Source: Legionella bozemanae (GTDB lineage Bacteria > Pseudomonadota > Gammaproteobacteria > Legionellales > Legionellaceae). From it: a stretch of 64,000 bases of DNA. The position numbers were made by a program, and so were the translations under genes. The notes under the pieces are model-generated. The model saw only the letters and a program-made list of their open reading frames with translations. It did not search any database and was not told the origin of the DNA. The stretch's first letter is position 1. Each line of letters begins with the position of its first letter. Positions 22,637 through 29,639 of the stretch are shown here, in pieces. Location: the NCBI RefSeq assembly GCF_001648595.1, contig NZ_LBAW01000003.1:124001-188000 (forward strand), in the 5' to 3' direction.

Positions 22637-23983
22637 ATGGACTTTAACCAATCAATTATAAAAGTAACCTGGCAAGAAATAAGAGACTCTCTCTATGAAG
22701 TCGAACCTAGATTTACTGAAATCGTAGACGAATTAAATCCGGATAAAGATTGCTGCCTCTATGTATTGAGCTTTCCTTATGGTGCAATGATTGGCGATGA
22801 TATAAGTCAATTCATTCCTTATGATAATGGAGATGGGTTTTATCGCTTATCCTCTGAAAACGCTCCTGCCGATATAATAAAAGATCTGGGTTATGGTAAG
22901 GATAGCGCACCGTTAGGCATGGTATTAAGTAAGTCTATTGAGTTTTTCGTCGATTTACCCGATAAAGAATTAACTTTGCCTATACGCATTGCAGGACCTG
23001 GTGAATTTTATAATTTTTCCCGCATTCTCAGCATTAATAATAATAAAAAACCGTTTGCTCCCAATGGACTTTTAAAGGCTACAGCCGGGGCTCGAACTGT
23101 ATTTTCCCTGCCTTATCTAACTTGCAATAACAGCTTCAATCGTCTTGAAGGAGCCATTGGAACTTTGAATAAATATCCTTCTTCGCAATATGATCATTTT
23201 GAATTATTTAAATTAATTACTAATAATCAAAATCTAACAACTAAATGGCGAATGAAGCTAATTTACTTTGCTCAAAAATGGATTGATAACATTTTAAATA
23301 ATGAAAAATGGTTCAAGCTGCGTTCTTATATATATCAACTAGCATGGAAATCAAGCGATTATAAACGTAACCAATATTATTACGATATTTCCTATTCTAT
23401 CATGCAGGAGAAATCTAATACGCGCTCTAATCCATATATTAATGATACTGCTCGACATTTACTCGATATCGCCATTGGTGCTTTCCCAGGATTAGCTCCA
23501 CTAGTTAATGATGAGTTACTTCCATTGAAAACTATTCAACATGTATTAACTTACTCCTATGGATTAAAAAAATATATCCCGACAATCATTGGCCCTGAGT
23601 ATTTTGATTATCTGATTAAAAAGCCTGTTTATTATTCCTTGCAATATCCTATCACCCGCTCTTTTTCTCCAAAAACAAAAAATTCAATTAGTATGCTCAA
23701 CCACTTAGATGATTTGAAAAAAAGCATGGATAGATTTTTAATTATGATAAAAAGCAAAGACAGTATGTGGTATGGCACTATATTGCAAGAAGCAGTAAAC
23801 ACGACAAAATTTGAATATATACATGTCAATTCAAACAATAACCTAAAACCCAAAACTCCTGAAGAAGTGATACAAAATGATTATAGATTCCGAACTGTGG
23901 AAGAGAACTGCATTAAAAATAATATTTCTCCCTCAGTTGATGCAAATTTCTTTCGAGGTTGTGTTAGTTTATCAACAATATGA
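22637..23983 (+). CDS. Hypothetical 448-aa protein convergent with the borosin-like operon
   Basis: This is a soluble 448-residue protein of unknown family. The N-terminal 110 residues look like a compact domain (TWQEIRDSLYEVEPRFTEIV, YVLSFPYGAMIGDD, FVDLPDKELTLPIRIAGPGE). The middle is aromatic and helical, and the C-terminus contains FRTVEENCIKNN. No catalytic signature is evident. It ends 9 bases from the end of the MFS gene on the other strand, so it shares a neighbourhood but not a transcript with the peptide, methyltransferase and exporter genes. It could be an accessory or immunity factor or unrelated cargo. Confidence 0.7.
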   Translation: MDFNQSIIKVTWQEIRDSLYEVEPRFTEIVDELNPDKDCCLYVLSFPYGAMIGDDISQFIPYDNGDGFYRLSSENAPADIIKDLGYGKDSAPLGMVLSKSIEFFVDLPDKELTLPIRIAGPGEFYNFSRILSINNNKKPFAPNGLLKATAGARTVFSLPYLTCNNSFNRLEGAIGTLNKYPSSQYDHFELFKLITNNQNLTTKWRMKLIYFAQKWIDNILNNEKWFKLRSYIYQLAWKSSDYKRNQYYYDISYSIMQEKSNTRSNPYINDTARHLLDIAIGAFPGLAPLVNDELLPLKTIQHVLTYSYGLKKYIPTIIGPEYFDYLIKKPVYYSLQYPITRSFSPKTKNSISMLNHLDDLKKSMDRFLIMIKSKDSMWYGTILQEAVNTTKFEYIHVNSNNNLKPKTPEEVIQNDYRFRTVEENCIKNNISPSVDANFFRGCVSLSTI

Positions 23984-23992
23984 ATTTAGTTT

Positions 23993-25180
23993 TCATTTAG
24001 CATATTCTGAAAAATGAACATTCTTTTTTACTCTATGGCTGGCAAAATAGCTTACTGTAAAAATTATTAGACCCGTCATACCACATAAAACCCACACAAG
24101 ATTCATACCCCAATCGGACAGCATATTTGCACCAATAAAAGAACCGGCTAAGATTCCAAAGGCAAAAATAAACTTATGATTTCCCATAGCTCTACCCCTA
24201 GCAGCTTTTGGTGAATATTGAAAACAAATAAATTGACTCATTACAATAGCAATCATTTCTCCCAGGGTTCTAACAACACATAAAGATAGAACAAAATAAT
24301 AATTATCAGAATAAATAACTAAATACATTCCAACTCCCAGGATCAAACCACCTAAAGCAAGGGCAACTAAATGATTCAGCACCATAATGCGTTGAGTTAA
24401 ATAGGGCAACAACGTAATGATAATAAAAGTATTCAAGCCTAAAATAATGCTTATTTGAAAACTGGTAAAATGATTCTCCAAAAACACCTGATATCCAATG
24501 CGCTGTTGCGCAAAGATAATTCCCAACAAAAAAGTTACCGCTAAAGCTACAAAATAAATTCTTTTATTTGGAGTAGTTCTGTCATTAAGATTAGAATTTC
24601 TGATAATAACCGATTCACCTCTTTCGCAAAAATAAAACAATGAGATAATAACTAGCATTCCACCAATTAACGAAAATAATAAGATCGCATAATTACTTGA
24701 TAAATAACTAACCAATATCCCACCCAATAAAAGGCCTATATTAGATGCAATAGATGTAAAGCTTATGACGTGGGCTCGAACAGACTCTGAGTCATTTGCA
24801 TAGCTCGTAATAATATAATGATTAATTGCAACGAAAGCATATCCTGCCAAACCATACAAAAACACAGATGCTGCTAATACAACTGGTTTAGCAGAGTAGG
24901 CTATTAGTAAAAAACATATTCCCTGTAATAAAAGACTAAATCCCGAAAAGATTAATGGATTAAACTTGTCAGAATATTTTGCAGATAACCATGAACCAAC
25001 AATATTTCCTGCAGATAAAGCAGTTACTTCATAACCTATGATCAGCCATTTCATACGAATATGGGCTAAATATATACCAATAAAAAATGCAATTCCTGCT
25101 GAAATAGCGCGGATGAAATATAGAAACAAAAATCGTTTACATCTTGAGTCTAATTGATTAAAAATTGCAAAATAATTCAC
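23993..25180 (-). CDS. MFS transporter, probable exporter of the borosin-like peptide
   Basis: This 395-residue protein starts at GTG (25180) with AAGGA upstream. About 12 hydrophobic segments fill the length, with a loop like MFS motif A after segment 2 (GSWLSAKYSDKFN) and a large central loop near residues 185-205. It follows the methyltransferase gene after 36 bases on the same strand and is therefore the third gene of a peptide-methyltransferase-transporter operon. By analogy with other RiPP clusters it would export the processed product or protect the host from it. The substrate itself cannot be read from sequence. Confidence 0.85.
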   Translation of the reverse strand: MNYFAIFNQLDSRCKRFLFLYFIRAISAGIAFFIGIYLAHIRMKWLIIGYEVTALSAGNIVGSWLSAKYSDKFNPLIFSGFSLLLQGICFLLIAYSAKPVVLAASVFLYGLAGYAFVAINHYIITSYANDSESVRAHVISFTSIASNIGLLLGGILVSYLSSNYAILLFSLIGGMLVIISLFYFCERGESVIIRNSNLNDRTTPNKRIYFVALAVTFLLGIIFAQQRIGYQVFLENHFTSFQISIILGLNTFIIITLLPYLTQRIMVLNHLVALALGGLILGVGMYLVIYSDNYYFVLSLCVVRTLGEMIAIVMSQFICFQYSPKAARGRAMGNHKFIFAFGILAGSFIGANMLSDWGMNLVWVLCGMTGLIIFTVSYFASHRVKKNVHFSEYAK

Positions 25181-25216
25181 GTAAAATCCTTTTTATAGTC
25201 TTATAGTCCTTGGGTT

Positions 25217-25993
25217 TCAATTCAAATTGAGCTCTCTAAGTGTTTTATCATCCACAGGAGCTCTCGATTTTGGCGGGATATACAATGTGGAAAGAGTCGA
25301 AAAATTACCGGTCGGTAAATTTTCTAATCTGATCTTTTCTATTCGGGGATTCATGCCTGGATAAATAGCTGCTTCATATATGAATAATTCCTGTTGCGGC
25401 GAATAATATTTCAAAAGTTTATTTAATAAAGCCTCCAAAGCCTTGGTAGATAGATAATTAGTTGCTTGTTTCAAATTTCCTAGCATCGCAACTTGCCATA
25501 ACAAAACATGACTATAAGGATCGAGTATTCTTTCTTTCAAAAGAAATTCTGTAGCTTCAATAGAAATGCAGCCTTCATTGCCAGGATTTATTTCCAGATC
25601 GGCAAATAAACAATCTTCAGCAGAAACACCTGGTAAAATTAGTGTTTCATATCCTAATGTTTTAGCTTTTTTTAAAGCAGTTAATCCAGGAGAAGTAAAA
25701 ACTGTGGGATGCCCATAGAGGATTACTGTCAGAAATTGATACTCTGATGCTTTCGACAAGATATGATTTGAAATTTCCGTATACGCGTCGCTACGTAAAG
25801 TATGATTAAAATAGTATGGCTCGAGCGATTCATGATTTGGATTAAGTTTTTTGATGTATTTTTCAAGCACTGGCTCATTAAGTAGGTACAGCACAAAATC
25901 TGCTTTTTCTATATAAGTTTGTGCTTCTTGAGTAAGATGTGCCAGAGTTTTAATCCCGGAACCTACTAAAACCAGCTTATTTCGCGAAAACAT
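25217..25993 (-). CDS. Borosin-type peptide alpha-N-methyltransferase (TP methylase fold)
   Basis: This is a 258-residue SAM-dependent methyltransferase of the tetrapyrrole-methylase fold. It opens KLVLVGSGIKTLAHLTQEAQ and contains YGHPTVF (93-99) and LPGVSAEDCLFADL (120-133), then EATEFLL and HVLLWQV. These blocks match the fungal borosin enzyme OphMA as I recall it (YGHPGVF, LPGVSAEDCLFADL, EASDFLI). Candidate catalytic residues Arg67 and Tyr71 (LRSDAYTEI) align with Arg72 and Tyr76 of OphMA. Unlike OphMA it ends without a fused core peptide; the substrate would be the small protein directly upstream, whose stop overlaps this start (TAATG). No cobalamin or sirohaem genes are nearby. Confidence 0.85.
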   Translation of the reverse strand: MFSRNKLVLVGSGIKTLAHLTQEAQTYIEKADFVLYLLNEPVLEKYIKKLNPNHESLEPYYFNHTLRSDAYTEISNHILSKASEYQFLTVILYGHPTVFTSPGLTALKKAKTLGYETLILPGVSAEDCLFADLEINPGNEGCISIEATEFLLKERILDPYSHVLLWQVAMLGNLKQATNYLSTKALEALLNKLLKYYSPQQELFIYEAAIYPGMNPRIEKIRLENLPTGNFSTLSTLYIPPKSRAPVDDKTLRELNLN

Positions 25994-26181
25994 TACAGCT
26001 CTACTACCTCAACTGTATCTGCGAATTGCTTATTTTTAGATATAACTTCTCTCAACTTCAACTGATCATCTTGAGCAAATAAATTTTTTAACTCAGTGTC
26101 TAAATTATCAAGAGAATCAAAACGATTATCGGAAAACAGAGGGGTTTTTACTAATTGTACAAATTTTTCGAGAATATCCAT
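25993..26181 (-). CDS. Putative split-borosin precursor peptide
   Basis: This 62-residue peptide gene has an AGGA site upstream and a stop codon overlapping the methyltransferase start (TAATG). Residues about 2-50 are predicted helical and charged, suiting a borosin-binding leader domain. The C-terminus turns abruptly into a short strand-like stretch, TVEVVEL (56-62), of alternating branched hydrophobic residues and Glu, the expected look of a core whose backbone nitrogens are methylated. I infer the precursor role from coupling to the methyltransferase, size and tail. Which residues are modified is unknown. It could instead be an accessory subunit. Confidence 0.72.
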   Translation of the reverse strand: MDILEKFVQLVKTPLFSDNRFDSLDNLDTELKNLFAQDDQLKLREVISKNKQFADTVEVVEL

Positions 26182-26354
26182 ACTTCATCCTGATAGCCAA
26201 ATCATTTAGTGCTTCTTTTTAGCACAATACAAAAAAAGATTCACTACATTTTTTATAAATGCTCTTTTTCATAATATTACTTAATTTTGATGAATTTCAA
26301 ATCAGTATTAATTTTCTTCAAAGAAAAGGCTTCCGCAAGTATATTTCTTGACTA

Positions 26355-26373
26355 ATAACACGATATGTTTTAT
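26355..26373. promoter_or_regulatory. Operator-like palindrome upstream of xis-int and the peptide operon
   Basis: ATAACAC-GATAT-GTTTTAT matches the repressor-region operators (ATAAAAC-N5-GTTTTAT) at 13 of 14 arm bases. A second ATGTTTTAT half-site follows at 26387-26395, 22 bases (two turns) on. The site lies about 72 bases before the excisionase ATG and within the 264-base gap shared with the divergent precursor-peptide operon. Confidence 0.6.
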
Positions 26374-26445
26374 TTTTAACATCAAAATGTTTTATAAAAG
26401 ACAATTATAGATTGCTAAATACATAAATAGGCCAGGGAGTTCGGA

Positions 26446-26655
26446 ATGGTTAAATGGGTAAAACTAAAAAAATACTGCCAAGAAACTGGAGATACAGTAA
26501 ACGCAGTGCATTGTAAACGAAAGAGAGGAATGTGGTTAGATGGACTCCATTGCAAGCTGGGACCAGATGGTAATTTATGGGTTAATTTAGTGGAGGTTGA
26601 AAAATGGGTGGAAAACGGCAATCGGGCAACACTCCAAAAACTACAAATGGGGTAG
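26446..26655 (+). CDS. Excisionase-like small DNA-binding protein
   Basis: This 69-residue protein with a winged-helix look (WVKLKKYCQETGDTVNAVHCKRKRGMWLDG, then LWVNLVEVEKWVEN) is typical of excisionases coded immediately before their integrase. An AGGGAG site precedes the ATG. Its last 52 bases overlap the integrase start, so the two are co-translated. It would bias the integrase toward excision, letting the element circularise before transfer. The operator upstream suggests repression by the S24 regulator. Confidence 0.8.
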   Translation: MVKWVKLKKYCQETGDTVNAVHCKRKRGMWLDGLHCKLGPDGNLWVNLVEVEKWVENGNRATLQKLQMG

Positions 26656-27797
26656 TAGTCCGAAAATGGCATTCAGGGAAAACAACTCTAAGAATTAGTT
26701 TTTATTATCGCGGTGTTCGCTGCTTTGAATCTATTAAAATTGAAGCTACTGCAGCAAATATAAAATATGCAGAACGCCTACGTGGCGAAATTCTAAATGC
26801 TATTGAACGCGGAACTTTTTCGTACTCTGATTATTTTCCTAACTCGAAGCGTGCCTATATCTTTGGGCATGTTAAATCCAAAATAACTATAGGAGAGTTG
26901 CTCCGAGAATTTTTAGAAGAAGCAAAGTCAACTAAAGAAGCAAGTACTTATCGCGGTTATAAACGTGTTTGTGATGGACACCTATTTCCAATGTTTGATA
27001 AAGTTGAAATACAGAATTTACAACCCTCCATTCTCAGAAAATGGATTAGGAGTCTTAATTGTACGACTAAAACGGTGGCGAACATTCTAATCCCTCTACG
27101 TGCAGTCATTGAGCAAGCACTGGTGGATCAATACATCAAAGAAAATCCTCTCAATAGTATTATTGTTGATAAGTTACTTAATAAAGAAACAAAAAAAAGT
27201 GATTATAAGCCTGATCCATTTAGTCTTGATGAAATTAAAGCTATATTAAATGAATCAAAGGGACAAGTACGTTTATTGCTTCAATTTGCGTTCTTCACAG
27301 GATTACGAGTATCCGAACTTATTGGATTGAGATGGGAGGACGTGGACTTGCAAAGCAAAATTATTCATATTGAAGAAACCATTGTTGCTAAAGAAACAAA
27401 AGGTCCCAAAACAGAGGCAGGTGTTCGAGATGTACTTTTATTACCTCCAGCATTAGAAGCTTTAGAACAACAAAAACAATACACTTTTGCGCAAAAGGGA
27501 AGAGTGTTTCATAACCCACAAACCAACAAAGCATGGGAAACGTCACAACAAATTCGCCGTACTCAGTGGATACCCATATTAAAACGAGCGGCAATTCGTT
27601 ATCGCAATACATATCAAACTCGACATACTTATGCATCCATGATGCTTTCCCAAGGTGAAAACATTATGTGGGTATCTAAACAATTAGGGCATGTTGATGT
27701 TGAGATGGTAATTAAAACCTACGGCCGATGGATACCAGATAATTCATCACAATCAGGGTACCGTCCTATACACGATTGGGATCATCATTTAGACTAA
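26604..27797 (+). CDS. int: Tyrosine recombinase (ICE integrase)
   Basis: This 397-residue phage-type integrase starts after GGAGG inside the excisionase gene. An N-terminal arm-binding region (residues about 15-75) and a SAM-like core-binding region (95-190) precede the catalytic domain. Catalytic residues read as Arg235 (FTGLRVSEL), Arg340 with Tyr337 in place of the first His (YQTRHTY), His363 (LGHVD) and Tyr373 (KTYGRW). The likely target is the 3' end of ssrA, 1.3 kb to the right, with the PIN-domain gene between. Length and motifs are intact. Confidence 0.93.
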   Translation: MGGKRQSGNTPKTTNGVVVRKWHSGKTTLRISFYYRGVRCFESIKIEATAANIKYAERLRGEILNAIERGTFSYSDYFPNSKRAYIFGHVKSKITIGELLREFLEEAKSTKEASTYRGYKRVCDGHLFPMFDKVEIQNLQPSILRKWIRSLNCTTKTVANILIPLRAVIEQALVDQYIKENPLNSIIVDKLLNKETKKSDYKPDPFSLDEIKAILNESKGQVRLLLQFAFFTGLRVSELIGLRWEDVDLQSKIIHIEETIVAKETKGPKTEAGVRDVLLLPPALEALEQQKQYTFAQKGRVFHNPQTNKAWETSQQIRRTQWIPILKRAAIRYRNTYQTRHTYASMMLSQGENIMWVSKQLGHVDVEMVIKTYGRWIPDNSSQSGYRPIHDWDHHLD

Positions 27798-27845
27798 TTG
27801 TTGCACATAATTTTATATGTGCCTCTATATTTTCCAATTTATTCT

Positions 27846-28946
27846 TTAAGTTACATTTAAGACTTCAATTTGGTTAATTGAGTCAATAGCAGCTGATTCT
27901 ATTTCTAGTTGCTCTTCATCGTCTTCAAGGTAATATTTCATTTTAAATTGAATACCAGCTTTTATCCTAATTTCAATTTCAACTGATGTAGAATAATAAT
28001 GATCATTTTCCTCAAAAATACTAAAGTCCATCTCTTCAGCTATATAATCACCCTTATAAATATCAACTAAGCCCTCTACTTCAGTGACAAAATTGCAATC
28101 TATTACAAAAAGATCATCACCATAATAATGAAGTGTTTTAAAATCGAAGTTTATATCATCTTCATTTATTATCCCGCTAACGGAAGAAATATAAGCGATA
28201 TTATCATCACTTGGTATTCTTAAGTCCTCTATGTTTGTTCCTTGCAGCATATCGATAATATCGTTTTCAATTAAATTAAAAATCTGATATTTCTCCTTCT
28301 TTAAAAAATCACTTACTTTAGAGGAATAGTTGATATTATATAGGTGAGCTTGTATAGGTTTGGATTCAATAAATTCTTTTAATGACCTATGAATAATTAT
28401 TTGATTGCTTTGTTCTAAAATCTTGCTCAAATGAGAGTCATTAGAAATGAAATAGACCTTTCCCAAATGTTTTTTTGTAAAATTCAACAAAAAATAATAT
28501 AGAAATGAATCAGGGAAATCTTCTTTACTTTTTAATATCTTGAAAGCTCTAGCTCCTTCAAAATAATCTTTTAAAGTATCCATGGGATCACAATCTATAT
28601 GGTCATAAATTTTTGCTTTATACTTTGAAAGTCGACTTCTCAAGTCTTTATCAATTTTGTTTTTATAGTCAGGGGGTAATATTTCTTTAATGGTTTTCTT
28701 ACTTTCTTCTGATATAAACCCAAATCTTTTAAGGTCATTTATGTGTTTATTGAAAAGTCCTTTAATTTCTTCATATTTGCTAATCTGGTAGCTAACAAAC
28801 TCATTAAACACTATATAGGGAACATGCAATTTTACTTGTTCACTCTCCAATAATCTCTCCAATGCTTTGAAATCAGCTTTTTTAAATAAGACATCGCTTC
28901 GAAATATATTTGTATCTAAAATAAGATGAATTGGTTTTTCGTTCAT
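27846..28946 (-). CDS. PIN-like domain protein (DUF4935-type), ICE edge cargo
   Basis: This 366-residue protein begins HLILDTNIFRSD, the first acidic motif of PIN-type ribonucleases. Further conserved-looking acidic positions follow (DCDPMDTLKDYFEGARAF, DFPDSFLYYF, VYFISNDSHL), fitting the larger DUF4935 PIN-like group. The C-terminal 150 residues form a separate acidic beta-rich domain (EVEGLVDIYKGD, EIEIRIKAG). Such proteins are found in defence islands and as stand-alone RNases. There is no antitoxin-like partner next to it. It is convergent with int and is the last gene before the tmRNA junction, so it travels with the element. Confidence 0.8.
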   Translation of the reverse strand: MNEKPIHLILDTNIFRSDVLFKKADFKALERLLESEQVKLHVPYIVFNEFVSYQISKYEEIKGLFNKHINDLKRFGFISEESKKTIKEILPPDYKNKIDKDLRSRLSKYKAKIYDHIDCDPMDTLKDYFEGARAFKILKSKEDFPDSFLYYFLLNFTKKHLGKVYFISNDSHLSKILEQSNQIIIHRSLKEFIESKPIQAHLYNINYSSKVSDFLKKEKYQIFNLIENDIIDMLQGTNIEDLRIPSDDNIAYISSVSGIINEDDINFDFKTLHYYGDDLFVIDCNFVTEVEGLVDIYKGDYIAEEMDFSIFEENDHYYSTSVEIEIRIKAGIQFKMKYYLEDDEEQLEIESAAIDSINQIEVLNVT

Positions 28947-29082
28947 TATTTAAAATATTTTGTAGCTGTATTTGAAATTATAAACTATAAAATCCCGATA
29001 GTACTTTTTGGTAGCCTAAGAGATAATCAAGCTAATTGAGGACAGTACCAAAACAGTAAATAGTGCCGTTATGGTGCCGCAA

Positions 29083-29107
29083 AATAAAAAAAATTGTTTT
29101 TTTTATT
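29083..29107 (-). terminator. A/T hairpin just past the tmRNA 3' end
   Basis: AATAAAAAAAA and TTTTTTTTATT form perfect 11-base arms around TTG. The hairpin begins about 19 bases beyond the mature 3' end of tmRNA on its own strand, on the element side of the junction. It may end ssrA transcription after the ICE replaced the native downstream sequence. Its stem is entirely A/T, so strength is uncertain. Confidence 0.4.
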
Positions 29108-29125
29108 ATAAATCATAAGGTTAGT

Positions 29126-29530
29126 TGGTGGAGGCGGCGGGAATCGAACCCGCGTCCGCAAATCCTCTGCCTTCAGCTCTACATGCGTAGCCGTGTCTTT
29201 TGATTTAACTGTGCATTCTCCGACGGGCAGGATACTACACAGCGATTCCCTGAATTTCGCATCTTAATCCGGGAGAGATTAGGACGCTAGCTTATCTCTT
29301 ATGACCGTTGATTCGATACCGATAAGCGGGCTCGGTCGAACGGGATACTGGGTTTATTGGCCAGTACACAGTGATGGTTTAACTAAAGTGCTTATTAGGC
29401 AGCAATAGCTTCCCCACCAGCAAAGTTTTCATCGTTTGCATTTATATTTAGTTGAGTCTGATTTACGAGAGTTCTCATTCTCGGCATGCACCTCTGGTTT
29501 TGCAACCCACGTCGAAGCCAGGTCGCCCCC
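29126..29530 (-). ncRNA. ssrA: tmRNA (transfer-messenger RNA); ICE attachment site at its 3' end
   Basis: The minus strand starts GGGGGCGACCTGGCTTCGAC and ends in a T-arm (GGTTCGATTCCCGCC) and encoded CCA, the two halves of the tRNA-like domain. The internal reading frame encodes ANDENFAGGEAIAA followed by two stops, the tag known from L. pneumophila. The RNA rescues stalled ribosomes and marks the product for degradation. Everything to the left is ICE and everything to the right is core genome, and the integrase gene is close by, so the 3' end is the attachment site. The gene is reconstituted intact through CCA. Confidence 0.96.
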
Positions 29531-29639
29531 TTTGTACATTTTAAGTATAACATAAAATGTGTGCCGATGAGCAGCTTTCTTTTGAAAATTCAGAGAATGC
29601 TTTCCTGGGTTAGGGCTTTTGCCCTTCCCAGGCTTTGCT

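Noticed and set aside
25217-25993. Methyltransferase as a cobalamin/sirohaem (CobA/CbiL) enzyme
   Set aside because: The fold is shared, but the LPGVSAEDCLFADL and YGHP blocks follow borosin enzymes and no tetrapyrrole genes are nearby.
1-29126. A second ssrA-like attachment repeat inside the window
   Set aside because: I searched by eye for the T-arm/acceptor sequence on both strands and saw none; the other end is probably outside.
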